The translations under genes were made by a program, and so were the position numbers. A stretch of 38,179 nucleotides of DNA from Paracoccus binzhouensis (lineage in GTDB: Bacteria > Pseudomonadota > Alphaproteobacteria > Rhodobacterales > Rhodobacteraceae): contig NZ_JAEHFP010000031.1 of assembly GCF_016446475.1 (NCBI RefSeq), forward strand, positions 1 through 38,179. Reading direction: 5' to 3'. Below are positions 1-8,822 of the stretch, in pieces. Below the pieces are notes generated by a model. It was not told where the DNA came from. It made no database searches and saw only the letters and a list, made by a program, of their open reading frames with translations. How positions within the stretch are numbered: the first letter of the stretch is position 1; every line of letters starts with the position of its first letter.

Positions 1-398
1 GCGCGCCCCGCGCCGGGGCCGCGCCCGGCCCATGCAGCGGCCGCGCCCCCCGCGGGCTGGCCGCGACCATGCCGTCGGCCGGGCTGGCCAGGTAGAGATA
101 GTCGAGCCCCAGCCGCACCCGGTAGACGTCCAGCAAACCCGGCAGGTCGGCGCTATGGGCGAATTCCTCGGAACGCGCCAGCATCTCGATCCGCTCGCCG
201 GCGGTTTCCAGGATGTTCTGCAGATATTGCTGGGCGATGGTCAGGTCGCTGTTGACCTTGGCGATCAGCAGCCGGTCGAACTTGAGCGACCATTGATGCA
301 TGGTCACGCCCAGAAACACCGGCAGGATCACCAGCACCGGCAGCAGCGCGATGGCCAGCAGCCGGTAGCGCACGGAATGGCGCCAGGGGCGGGCGGCG

Positions 399-406
<8 letters not shown>
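1..406 (-). CDS. Sensor histidine kinase, N-terminal part only (window edge)
   Basis: This is the first 135 codons of a gene that runs off the window edge. The visible protein starts MADAARPWRH, has one strongly hydrophobic segment at about residues 15-36 (LLAIALLPVLVILPVFLG), then a mostly polar stretch that would lie in the periplasm. Its helix has the heptad look of cache-type sensor domains (LIAKVNSDLTIAQQYLQN). The kinase core is outside the window. The ATG overlaps the stop of the upstream NtrC-type regulator by 8 bases, so the two are translationally coupled and presumably form a cognate two-component pair. The signal sensed is unknown; the divergent MFS carrier suggests a small carboxylate. 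The kinase call rests on context plus the N-terminal architecture. Confidence 0.7.
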
Positions 407-1769
<1,363 letters not shown>

Positions 1770-1869
1770 CGCCCCCTCCCCCCTCGGCCAACACAGTCGC
1801 ATTGCCCCGCCGGGCTTGGCAAGCGCCTGGCCCTAGCCGGATGGGCGCAGCCGGGGCGCGGGCCGCCCG

Positions 1870-1951
1870 GTCCATGGGACGGTCGCGCGGCCGGCGGGAC
1901 AGGCTGTCCATGTGACATGGACATATTGTCCGTTGAAATCAATGGATTGAT
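1870..1951. promoter_or_regulatory. Cluster of inverted repeats between regulator and MFS carrier
   Basis: Three inverted repeats lie in the divergent intergenic region: GTCCATGGGAC (1870-1880), the perfect 19-base repeat TGTCCATGTGACATGGACA (1905-1923, 8-base arms, 3-base centre) and ATCAATGGATTGAT (1938-1951). A further half-site, TGTCCGT, begins at 1927. The 19-base repeat is almost exactly midway between the two start codons (about 135 bases from each). Likely operators for the adjacent regulator; no convincing sigma54 -24/-12 element was found downstream of them. Confidence 0.55.
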
Positions 1952-2057
1952 CTGGCCTGATCCCCGGCCATGACGCATCCGCGACCGCGACCCCGCCGGA
2001 AGAGGAGCCGGCGGCATCGCCCCCTAAGGTCGCATGCCCAGGGAGGAAGGCAGACAG

Positions 2058-3719
2058 ATGACGGATCTTCAGGAAAGCTGGACAGGGGACGGCGCTTCCG
2101 CCGGCCTGCTGTCCCGAGAGCGCACCATCGCCAAGCCCGGCTTCAACCGCTGGCTGGTGCCGCCGGCGGCCCTGGCCGTGCATCTGTGCATCGGCATGGC
2201 CTATGGCTTTTCGGTGTTCTGGCTGCCACTGTCGCGCGCCATCGGCGTCACCGAGCCGGTGGTCTGCGAGGGGATGAGCCTGGCCACGGCTCTGTTCACC
2301 ACCAGCTGCGACTGGCGGGTGGCCGATCTGGGCTGGATCTACACGCTGTTCTTCGTGCTGCTGGGATCCTCGGCCGCGATCTGGGGCGGCTGGCTGGAGA
2401 CGGCCGGGCCGCGCAAGGCCGGCGTGGTGGCGGCCTGCTGCTGGTGCGGCGGCATGGTGCTGGCCGGGCTGGGGGTGATGACGCATCAGCTTTGGCTGAT
2501 GTGGCTTGGCTCGGGCTTCATCGGCGGCATCGGGCTGGGGCTTGGCTACATCTCGCCGGTCTCGACGCTGATCAAGTGGTTCCCCGACCGGCGCGGGCTG
2601 GCGACCGGCATGGCGATCATGGGCTTCGGCGGCGGGGCGATGATCGGCGCGCCTCTGGCCGACCGGCTGATGAACCATTTCCAGACCCCGACCGAGATCG
2701 GCGTCTGGCAGACCTTCCTGACGCTGGCGGCGGTCTATTTCGTCTTCATGCTGGCCGGCGCCTTCGGCTATCGGGTGCCGCCGACCGGCTGGAGGCCCAC
2801 CGGCTTCCAGCCCAGGGTTCCGGCCAGGCGGGCGGCGATGATCACCCATCACCACGTCCATCTGCGGGACGCGCACAAGACCCGGCAGTTCTGGCTGATC
2901 TGGCTGGTGCTGTGCCTGAACGTCTCGGCCGGGATCGGGGTGATCGGCATGGCCTCGCCCATGCTGCAGGAGATCTTCGCCGGCCGGCTCCTGGGCCGGC
3001 CCGAACTGGGCTTCACCGACCTGGACACCAGACAGAAGACCGCCATCGCCGCCATCGCCGCCGGTTTCGCCGGCCTGCTGTCGCTGTTCAACATCGGCGG
3101 CCGGATCTGCTGGGCCTCGGCCTCGGACAGGTTCGGGCGCAAGAACACCTATTTCATCTTCTTCGGCCTGGGGATCGCGCTTTACGCGCTGGCGCCCAGC
3201 GTGGCGCATCTGGGCAACCAGGTGCTGTTCGTGGCGATGATCTGCATCATCATCTCGATGTATGGCGGCGGGTTCTCGACGGTGCCGGCCTATCTGGCGG
3301 ACGTGTTCGGCACGCAATTCGTCGGCGCCATCCATGGCCGGCTGCTGACCGCCTGGGCCACGGCCGGAATCGTCGGCCCGGTGGTGGTGAACTACCTGCG
3401 CGAGGCGCAGATCGCCGCCGGCGTGCCGCGCGCCCAGGTCTATGACTATACCATGTACACGCTTGCCGGGTTCCTGGCGCTGGGGCTGCTTTGCAACGCG
3501 CTGGTCCGGCCCCTGGACCAGAAATGGTTCATGAAGCCCGAGGAGGTCGCCGCCCTGCAGGCCGGCAGCGCCGGCGAGGCGGCGGCAGCCGAAGGCTCCT
3601 TCGGCATCGGCCGCGGCCGCTTCGACCTGCCGGCGCTGCTGGCCTGGGCGGCGGTGGGCCTCCCGCTGGCCTGGGGCGTGTGGATGACCGCCCGCAAGAC
3701 CGCGGCGCTGTTCGGCTGA
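2058..3719 (+). CDS. MFS transporter, oxalate/formate antiporter (OFA) type, with extra C-terminal membrane segment
   Basis: A 553-residue inner-membrane carrier. The first half carries the OFA-like run GYISPVSTLIKWFPDRRGLA followed by a glycine-rich helix (MGFGGGAMIGAPLA). The second half has the matching GRICWASASDRFGRKN loop, giving the twelve-helix MFS plan. It is longer than OxlT or YhjX (about 400-420): there are long loops, and after the usual end (KWFMKP) a linker leads to one more hydrophobic helix near the C terminus (LLAWAAVGLPLAWGVWMT). The ATG at 2058 was chosen because GGGAGGAAGG lies 7 bases before it; the in-frame ATG at 2034 has no such site. Substrate is probably a mono- or dicarboxylate; oxalate, formate and pyruvate are all possible. 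The divergent two-component system is the likely regulator. Confidence 0.85.
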   Translation: MTDLQESWTGDGASAGLLSRERTIAKPGFNRWLVPPAALAVHLCIGMAYGFSVFWLPLSRAIGVTEPVVCEGMSLATALFTTSCDWRVADLGWIYTLFFVLLGSSAAIWGGWLETAGPRKAGVVAACCWCGGMVLAGLGVMTHQLWLMWLGSGFIGGIGLGLGYISPVSTLIKWFPDRRGLATGMAIMGFGGGAMIGAPLADRLMNHFQTPTEIGVWQTFLTLAAVYFVFMLAGAFGYRVPPTGWRPTGFQPRVPARRAAMITHHHVHLRDAHKTRQFWLIWLVLCLNVSAGIGVIGMASPMLQEIFAGRLLGRPELGFTDLDTRQKTAIAAIAAGFAGLLSLFNIGGRICWASASDRFGRKNTYFIFFGLGIALYALAPSVAHLGNQVLFVAMICIIISMYGGGFSTVPAYLADVFGTQFVGAIHGRLLTAWATAGIVGPVVVNYLREAQIAAGVPRAQVYDYTMYTLAGFLALGLLCNALVRPLDQKWFMKPEEVAALQAGSAGEAAAAEGSFGIGRGRFDLPALLAWAAVGLPLAWGVWMTARKTAALFG

Positions 3720-3738
3720 GGGCGCCGCCCGCCAGTCC

Positions 3739-3758
3739 CCGGCCGCTGCCGCGGCCGG
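3739..3758 (+). terminator. Possible terminator hairpin after MFS gene
   Basis: A perfect 8-base stem, CCGGCCGC and GCGGCCGG, encloses a TGCC loop 20 bases after the MFS stop. Only two T residues follow, so intrinsic termination would be weak. It sits between the MFS gene and the AT-rich promoter of the next gene. Confidence 0.4.
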
Positions 3759-3798
3759 TTCCCGCGGCGGCCCGTGCTGCAAGAACCGGCCGCCGTAT

Positions 3799-3828
3799 TT
3801 TACACTGGATCTTAACTCAGCTTATAGT
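3799..3828 (+). promoter_or_regulatory. Sigma70-type promoter for the NCS2 permease
   Basis: TTTACA (3799-3804) and TATAGT (3823-3828) are separated by 18 bases, each one mismatch from the consensus hexamers, in a conspicuously AT-rich patch. The -10 is flanked by an inverted pair, TTAAC (3812-3816) and GTTAA (3834-3838), which could be an operator. The predicted leader is about 80 bases. Confidence 0.6.
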
Positions 3829-3913
3829 TTTCTGTTAAAGTTGCTGCCGGCTTATGCCGATAAGTTCCGCCCGATCCCGCAGGAGGAGAGCCTGCGCACG
3901 GAGAGAGGGGGAG

Positions 3914-5392
3914 ATGTCCGTGGAGACAACCACATATCCGGCAACCGAATCAAGCCGGCCCGAAGATGAAAGGCTGGGTCTTTTCGCCAATCTGGCCTAT
4001 GGCTTCCAGCATATCCTGACCATGTATGGCGGCATCGTCGCCGTGCCCCTGATCGTCGGGCAGGCCGCCGGCCTGTCGCCGGCCGAGATCGGGCTGCTGA
4101 TCACCGCATCGCTGTTCGCCGGCGGCGCGGCGACGCTGCTGCAGACCATCGGCCTGCCCTTCTTCGGCTGCCAGCTGCCGCTGGTGCAGGGCGTGTCCTT
4201 CGCCGGGGTGGCGACGATGATCGCCATTTCGGGCAATGGCGGCATCCAGGCGATCTTCGGCGCGGTCATCGCCTCGTCGTTTCTCGGACTGCTCATCACG
4301 CCGGTCTTTTCGCGCATCACGCGCTTCTTCCCGCCGCTGGTGGCGGGCATCGTCATCACCACCATCGGCCTGACGCTGATGCCGGTGGCGGGATCCTGGG
4401 CCATGGGCGGCAACCGCACCGCCCCCGATTACGGCAGCCAGGCCAATATCCTGCTGGCCGGGGTAACCATGCTGATCGTGCTTTTGCTCAGCAAGGTGGG
4501 CAACGCGGCGATCTCGCGGCTGTCGATCCTGCTGGCCTTGGTGATCGGCACCGTCATCGCCTATGCCTTCGGCATGACCGATTTCTCGCGCGTGGCCGAG
4601 GGGCCGGTCTTCGCCCTGCCGCAGATCTTCCATTTCGGCTATCCGACCTTCGGGGTCGCGGCCATCATCTCGATGTTCATCGTCATCCTGGTGACGCTGG
4701 TCGAAACCTCGGCCGACATCTTCGCGGTGGGCGAGATCGTCGAGACCAAGGTGGATTCGCGCCGCCTGGGCGACGGGCTGCGCGCCGACATGCTGTCGAG
4801 CATGCTGGCGCCGATCTTCGGCTCGTTCACGCAAAGCGCCTTTGCCCAGAATGTCGGCCTGGTGGCGGTCACCGGGGTCAAGAGCCGCTATGTGGTCGCC
4901 ACCGGCGGGCTGATCCTGGTGGCGCTGGGGCTCTTGCCCGTCATGGGGCGTGTGGTCGCGGCGATCCCCAGCCCGGTGCTGGGCGGCGCCGGCATCGTGC
5001 TGTTCGGCACGGTCGCGGCCAGCGGCATCCGCACCCTGTCGCGGGTGGATTACGCCAACAACATGAACCTGATCATCGTCGCCAGCTCGATCGGCTTCGG
5101 CACCATCCCGATCGTCATCCCCAGCTTCTACGACCAGTTTCCGGCCTGGGTCGAGACCATCTTCCATTCCGGCATCAGTTCCTCGGCGCTGATGGCGATC
5201 ACGCTGAACCTGCTGTTCAACCACCTGACGGCCGGCAATTCCAACCAGCCCTCGGTCTTCGGCGCCGCGTCGGAACGGACCATCCGCTATGCGGATATCG
5301 CCCAGCTGCGCGACGGCGATTATTACATCGACGGCAAGCTGTTCGACGCCGAGGGCAACGAGGTGCCGCTGATCCCGGCCGGGGGTCACTGA
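3914..5392 (+). CDS. NCS2 family purine (xanthine/urate-type) permease
   Basis: A 492-residue inner-membrane nucleobase:cation symporter of the UraA/XanQ/PbuX family. It opens with the family signature around GFQHILTMYGGIVAVPL and has about fourteen hydrophobic segments. The substrate-site glutamate of TM8 is present in LVETSADIFAVGE, and the TM10 motif QNVGLVAVTGVKSRYVV, diagnostic for the xanthine/urate branch rather than the uracil branch, is intact. ATG 3914 follows GAGAGAGGGGGAG; an in-frame ATG at 3854 would add 20 polar residues without a comparable ribosome site. No purine catabolic gene is nearby, so xanthine versus urate cannot be settled. It has its own promoter and stands alone between genes of other function. 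Confidence 0.9.
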   Translation: MSVETTTYPATESSRPEDERLGLFANLAYGFQHILTMYGGIVAVPLIVGQAAGLSPAEIGLLITASLFAGGAATLLQTIGLPFFGCQLPLVQGVSFAGVATMIAISGNGGIQAIFGAVIASSFLGLLITPVFSRITRFFPPLVAGIVITTIGLTLMPVAGSWAMGGNRTAPDYGSQANILLAGVTMLIVLLLSKVGNAAISRLSILLALVIGTVIAYAFGMTDFSRVAEGPVFALPQIFHFGYPTFGVAAIISMFIVILVTLVETSADIFAVGEIVETKVDSRRLGDGLRADMLSSMLAPIFGSFTQSAFAQNVGLVAVTGVKSRYVVATGGLILVALGLLPVMGRVVAAIPSPVLGGAGIVLFGTVAASGIRTLSRVDYANNMNLIIVASSIGFGTIPIVIPSFYDQFPAWVETIFHSGISSSALMAITLNLLFNHLTAGNSNQPSVFGAASERTIRYADIAQLRDGDYYIDGKLFDAEGNEVPLIPAGGH

Positions 5393-5413
5393 TCCCCGCG
5401 GCGGGTCCCGCGC

Positions 5414-6379
5414 TCACATCCGGGCGCGGGCCTGCCTTTGCGCGACGGCCGAGCAGACCAGCAGCTGGATCATGTGATAGATCATCACCGGCAGCACGGT
5501 GACGCCCACGGTCGCCGCCGGAAAGATCGCCGTCGCGATGGGCAGGCCGCTGGCCAGGCTCTTGGTCGAGCCGCAGAAGAACAGCACCGCCCGGTCCTCG
5601 GGCGGCAGGCGGAACAGCCGCCCCGCCCCCAGCATGATCGCCATGGCCAGCGCCAGGAACAGGCTGACCACCAGGAAGCACAGCACCAGCCCGGGGGCCG
5701 GGATCGAGGACCAGATGCCCGCCACGGTGCCCGCGCCGAAGGCCGAATAGACGATCAGTAGGATCGAGCCGCGATCCACCACCATGGTCAGCAGCCTGTG
5801 GCGCTGGACGAAGGCGCCGATCCAGGGCCGCAGCAGTTGGCCGGCCACGAAGGGCAAGAGGATCTGGACGGCGATCTTCTCGACGGCGTCCAGGCTGACC
5901 CCGCCGCCTTCCTGGTGCAGGAGGCGCGTCACCAGCAGCGGCGTCAGCACCACCCCGGCCATGTTCGACAGCGAGGCCGCGCAGATCGCCGCCGGCACGT
6001 TGCCCCCGGCCATCGAGGTGAAGGCGATCGAGCTTTGCACCGTCGAGGGCAGCACCGCCAGGAACAGCAGCCCCAGGGTCAGCTCCGGTCCCAGCACACC
6101 GCCGAACACCGCAGCCAGGACCAGGCCCAGCAGCGGGAACAGCAGATAGGTGGCGCCAAAGGTCAGGCCCTGCAGCCGCCAGTTCAGCAGCCCGGCCCGC
6201 ACCGAGGCCGGGTCCAGCTTGGCGCCGTAAAGGAAGAACAGCAGCGTCACCGCCCAGAAGGTCGCGCCGCGCAGGGCCTCGGCCGCCATGCCGCGCGCCG
6301 GCAGCAGCAGGCCAAGCAGGACCATGCCGAGCAGCAGCAGCATGTAGGTGTCGATGCCGATCCTTTTCAAAGCGTTCAT
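5414..6379 (-). CDS. BASS-type (SBF-like) sodium/organic anion symporter
   Basis: A 321-residue protein, hydrophobic throughout with about ten membrane helices, of the bile acid:sodium symporter superfamily, YfeH-like branch (SBF-like). Typical motifs are LFFLYGAKL near residue 50, AVLPSTVQSSIAFTSMAGGN around 110-130, and the helix-breaking FCGSTKSLASGLPIA near 260, corresponding to the two crossover motifs that bind sodium. The start ATG at 6379 follows GGAGGATCGCG. The substrate is unknown; members carry sulfated steroids, pantoate, pyruvate and other organic anions. It lies 76 bases after an Lrp-type regulator on the same strand and may be co-transcribed with it, which would link it to amino-acid or keto-acid traffic; that link is inference. 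Confidence 0.85.
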   Translation of the reverse strand: MNALKRIGIDTYMLLLLGMVLLGLLLPARGMAAEALRGATFWAVTLLFFLYGAKLDPASVRAGLLNWRLQGLTFGATYLLFPLLGLVLAAVFGGVLGPELTLGLLFLAVLPSTVQSSIAFTSMAGGNVPAAICAASLSNMAGVVLTPLLVTRLLHQEGGGVSLDAVEKIAVQILLPFVAGQLLRPWIGAFVQRHRLLTMVVDRGSILLIVYSAFGAGTVAGIWSSIPAPGLVLCFLVVSLFLALAMAIMLGAGRLFRLPPEDRAVLFFCGSTKSLASGLPIATAIFPAATVGVTVLPVMIYHMIQLLVCSAVAQRQARARM

Positions 6380-6455
6380 CGCGATCCTCCTGGCTGGCCG
6401 CGGTTCTGATACAGATGGCCGGCGGATACAAGCGAGCCGGGCCGGCCGCGGGCCG

Positions 6456-6902
6456 CTAGTCCAGCCCCTGCTTCAGGATCACCATGGTCGAGGTCTCGCC
6501 CACCGCGGGGATGCGCTGCAGCACGTCGCGGATGAAGGTGCCGAGCGCGTCGATGTCGCGGACCTGCACCCGCAGCATGTAGTCGATATTGTTGCCGGTC
6601 ACCAGGAAGCACTCGGCCACCTCGGGCCGGTCGCGCAGCGCGGCCAGGAAGCCGGCATTGCCCTCGGGGCCGGTCCGGGCCAGGCGGACGGCGATCAGCA
6701 CGCTGATGGCCAGCCCCAGTGCCTGCGGGTCGATCTGCGCCGCATAGCCGGTGATCACCCCCGCCTCTTCCAGCCGCCGGACCCGCCGGCCGCAGGGCGT
6801 CGGCGACAGGCCGACCCGCTCGGCCAGTTCCAGGATCGGGATCCGCCCCTCGGCCCGCAGATGGGTCAGGATGCGGTGGTCGATGGCGTCAAGCTGAGTC
6901 AT
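6456..6902 (-). CDS. Lrp/AsnC family transcriptional regulator
   Basis: A 148-residue regulator of normal family length. The N-terminal winged helix-turn-helix (about 1-60) reads LDAIDHRILTHLRAEGR, then ELAERVGLSPTPCGRRVRRL, matching the Lrp recognition helix. The C-terminal RAM effector domain (about 65-148) has the family run FLVTGNNIDYMLRVQVRDID. ATG 6902 was preferred, with GGCGGGA 6 bases upstream; an in-frame TTG at 6915-6917 is also open. It is divergent from a PLP aminotransferase, and a near-perfect palindrome sits between them, the classical arrangement for a local Lrp-type activator of an amino-acid catabolic gene. The effector is likely an amino acid but cannot be read from sequence. 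Confidence 0.93.
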   Translation of the reverse strand: MTQLDAIDHRILTHLRAEGRIPILELAERVGLSPTPCGRRVRRLEEAGVITGYAAQIDPQALGLAISVLIAVRLARTGPEGNAGFLAALRDRPEVAECFLVTGNNIDYMLRVQVRDIDALGTFIRDVLQRIPAVGETSTMVILKQGLD

Positions 6903-6923
6903 GGTGAATCCCGCCAAGATAAT

Positions 6924-6976
6924 GGCAATTCATAGGGAATTACCGCGCAATGGAAAAGCATATCGCAAATCTTTGC
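6924..6976. promoter_or_regulatory. Candidate Lrp-type operators in divergent region
   Basis: Two repeats lie between the Lrp gene and the aminotransferase. GGCAATTC (6924-6931) and GAATTACC (6937-6944) form 8-base arms with one mismatch and a 5-base ATAGG centre, the size and AT-centred look of an Lrp-family site. GCAAA and TTTGC (6965-6976) form a second short inverted repeat. The region is less GC-rich than its surroundings. Confidence 0.55.
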
Positions 6977-7029
6977 AGGGACATGCGCCGTGGGCGCGGT
7001 TATCCTCTGCCGAGGATCACGAGGATGCC

Positions 7030-8301
7030 ATGCCAGCACATGCCCCCATGCCCGCACGGATGCCCGCCCATGCCCCGGCCCCACAGGCTGCCAGCCGCCG
7101 CGCCTTCGCCCCCTGGCTCGGGCAGACCAATGACGTGACCTCGGTCTTCCTGGCCGCCGGGCAGATCCCCGATCTGATCAACCTGGGCGGCGGCTTGCCC
7201 GAGCCTTCGCTCTGGCCGGTCGAGGAGCTTGCCGACCTGGCCGCCGAGGTGATCCGCAGCCATCCGGCCGAGGCCCTGGGCTATGGCCCGATCCCCGGCC
7301 TGCCGGCGCTGCGCGACCTGATCGCGGCGCGCTGCGCGACCCCGGCGCTGCGGCTGACGCGCGACAACGTGCTGATCACCACCGGCGGCATGCAGGCGCT
7401 GGAGCTGGTGGGAAAGGTGCTGCTGCAGCCCGGCGGCACCATCGCCGCGCAAAGCCCGGCCTATCTGGGGGCGCTGGACGCCTGGCGGCCACGCGCGCCG
7501 CGCTATCGCCCCATGCGGATCGAGCGCAACGACCACGACCCTCACGCCGCGATGCAGGGGGCGCAATTCGCCTATACGGTGCCGAATTTCTCGAATCCCA
7601 GCGGCCGGCTGGTCTCGCTGCCCGAGCGGCAGGCGCTGGTCGCCGCCGCCCACGCCACCGGCACCTGGCTGGTCGAGGACGACCCTTACGGCGTGCTTTA
7701 TTACGAAGGCGAGCCGCTGCCCCGGCTGCTCGACCTTTCGGCGGCGGGCCATGCCGGGTCCGGCGACGGCCCCTATGACGGGCCAGTGGTCTACATGGGC
7801 TCGCTCTCCAAGGAGCTGACGCCAGGGCTGCGCATCGGCTGGGTGATCGCCGCACCCGAGATGATCGCGGCGCTGGCCGCCGCCAAGCAGGGCTCGGACA
7901 TGTGCACCAGCGGGCTTTCGCAGATGCTGGCGCTGCGGGCGCTGCAAGGCGGCATGACCGAGCGCATCCGGCCCGCCATCCTGTCGCTTTACCGGGCGCG
8001 GCGCGATGCGCTTTGCGCGGCGATGCGCGAACACCTGGCGGGCGATCTGGACTGGCAGGTGCCGGTGGGCGGCATGTTCGTCTGGGCGACGGCGCGCGAC
8101 CCACGGCTGGATACCGACCGGCTGCTGCACGAGGGGCTGGCGCAGGGCGTCTGCATCTCGCCTTCGAGCGTCTTCGACCCCGAGGGGCAGGACCGCCGTT
8201 CGCTGCGGATCAACTTCACCCTCAACCCGCCCGAGGCGCTGGAGGAAGGCTGCCGCCGCCTGGCCCGGGCGATCCGCGCCACGCTGGCAGCGGCGGAATG
8301 A
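7030..8301 (+). CDS. PLP-dependent aminotransferase, fold type I (2-aminoadipate/aromatic type)
   Basis: A 423-residue class I/II aminotransferase related to LysN/2-aminoadipate transaminase and to the catalytic half of MocR regulators, without the DNA-binding domain. Visible features are LGGGLPEPSLWP (substrate-binding loop), GYGPIPGLPALRDLI, ITTGGMQALEL (cofactor phosphate region), VPNFSNPSGRLVS, VEDDPYGVLYY (aspartate to pyridine nitrogen), the Schiff-base lysine K261 in SLSKELTPGLRIGW, and the C-terminal carboxylate-binding LRINFTLNPPE. The start at 7030 follows a purine-rich GAGGATCACGAGG; in-frame ATGs at 7048 and 7060 and the open frame back to 6901 leave the N terminus uncertain. It catalyses amino-group transfer from an amino acid to a 2-oxo acid in the cytosol. 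The divergent Lrp regulator suggests inducible amino-acid use. Confidence 0.88.
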   Translation: MPAHAPMPARMPAHAPAPQAASRRAFAPWLGQTNDVTSVFLAAGQIPDLINLGGGLPEPSLWPVEELADLAAEVIRSHPAEALGYGPIPGLPALRDLIAARCATPALRLTRDNVLITTGGMQALELVGKVLLQPGGTIAAQSPAYLGALDAWRPRAPRYRPMRIERNDHDPHAAMQGAQFAYTVPNFSNPSGRLVSLPERQALVAAAHATGTWLVEDDPYGVLYYEGEPLPRLLDLSAAGHAGSGDGPYDGPVVYMGSLSKELTPGLRIGWVIAAPEMIAALAAAKQGSDMCTSGLSQMLALRALQGGMTERIRPAILSLYRARRDALCAAMREHLAGDLDWQVPVGGMFVWATARDPRLDTDRLLHEGLAQGVCISPSSVFDPEGQDRRSLRINFTLNPPEALEEGCRRLARAIRATLAAAE

Positions 8302-8451
8302 CGCAGCCGCCGACCGGCCGGCGCGGGAGCGCCGATCGCAGCGGCAGGACTGGGTGAAAAGGCCGCGGCCGGACCGGCATTTGCCGGGGCGCAGGGGACC
8401 GGCCGCGCCCTGGCAGCCCCCCTGCCGGCAACAGCCGACGGCACGGCGCGC

Positions 8452-8479
8452 TTGACAGGACGGGCGGCGCTGCGGCAAT
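8452..8479 (+). promoter_or_regulatory. btuB: Candidate promoter of the btu operon
   Basis: A perfect -35 TTGACA (8452-8457) is followed after 16 bases by GGCAAT (8474-8479), a weak -10. The start of transcription would fall close to the 5' edge of the riboswitch aptamer, which fits but also means the exact -10 is uncertain. Confidence 0.4.
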
Positions 8480-8671
8480 GCGGGCTCGCTACGGTTTCCG
8501 GCACTGCCGGATGAAAAGGGAACGCCGGTGCGCCTGGGACCGCGATGCGGACCGGGCAAGGCCGGGGCTGCCCCCGCAACTGTAAGCGGTGAGCGAAGGC
8601 CGCAGGCGCCACTGGGGGCATCCCGGGAAGGCCGGCCCGGGCGATGATCCGCAAGCCAGGAGACCTGCCGC
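8480..8671 (+). ncRNA. Cobalamin (B12) riboswitch
   Basis: A full adenosylcobalamin-type aptamer is readable. In order it has the P2 stem with GATGAAAAGGGAA, GGTGCGCCTGGGACC, the core GGGGCTGCCCCCGCAACTG followed by TAAGCGG, GCCACTGGG, CCGGGAAGGC, GATGATCCGCAAGC and the B12 box AGCCAGGAGACCTGCC (8654-8669). The outer P1 helix can form between GCGG near 8480 and CCGC near 8668; its exact 5' end is approximate. It precedes btuB, so cobalamin should repress the whole uptake operon. A 150-base platform follows before the start codon. Confidence 0.95.
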
Positions 8672-8704
8672 AGCGATCACCCATTCCCGGCGCGGGGCGC
8701 GCCC

Positions 8705-8816
8705 GGAAAGCGGCCGTTCCGCAGAGGTGACAGTCTCCGCGCTGCGGCCGGGCTGCCCTTGGCCTTTCCGCAGCACAGTTCTGCAAATCGCGGGCCGTGC
8801 CCCGCGCTGGAAAGGC
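8705..8816 (+). promoter_or_regulatory. Putative riboswitch expression platform sequestering the btuB ribosome site
   Basis: The btuB Shine-Dalgarno GGAAAGGC (8809-8816) is perfectly complementary to GCCTTTCC (8762-8769); with a two-base bulge, AGC (8772-8774) extends the pairing to GCT (8806-8808). A CGCGGG/CCCGCG hairpin (8789-8806) lies inside this loop. The same GCCTTTCC can pair instead with GGAAAG...GCC at 8705-8715. The alternatives suggest translational control; which state is B12-bound is inferred. Confidence 0.5.
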
Positions 8817-8822
8817 TTTGGA

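Noticed and set aside
1815..1832. TTGGCA...GGCC as a sigma54 promoter
   Set aside because: GG and GC are spaced correctly, but the -12 part is poor and the element lies upstream of the presumed activator sites relative to the MFS gene.
3793..3913. Purine riboswitch in the leader of the NCS2 permease
   Set aside because: The leader is short and lacks the conserved purine aptamer stems and loops; only a promoter and a loose inverted repeat are visible.
8374..8387. CCGGCA/TGCCGG hairpin as a terminator of the aminotransferase gene
   Set aside because: The full stem would leave a two-base loop, and no T-run follows.
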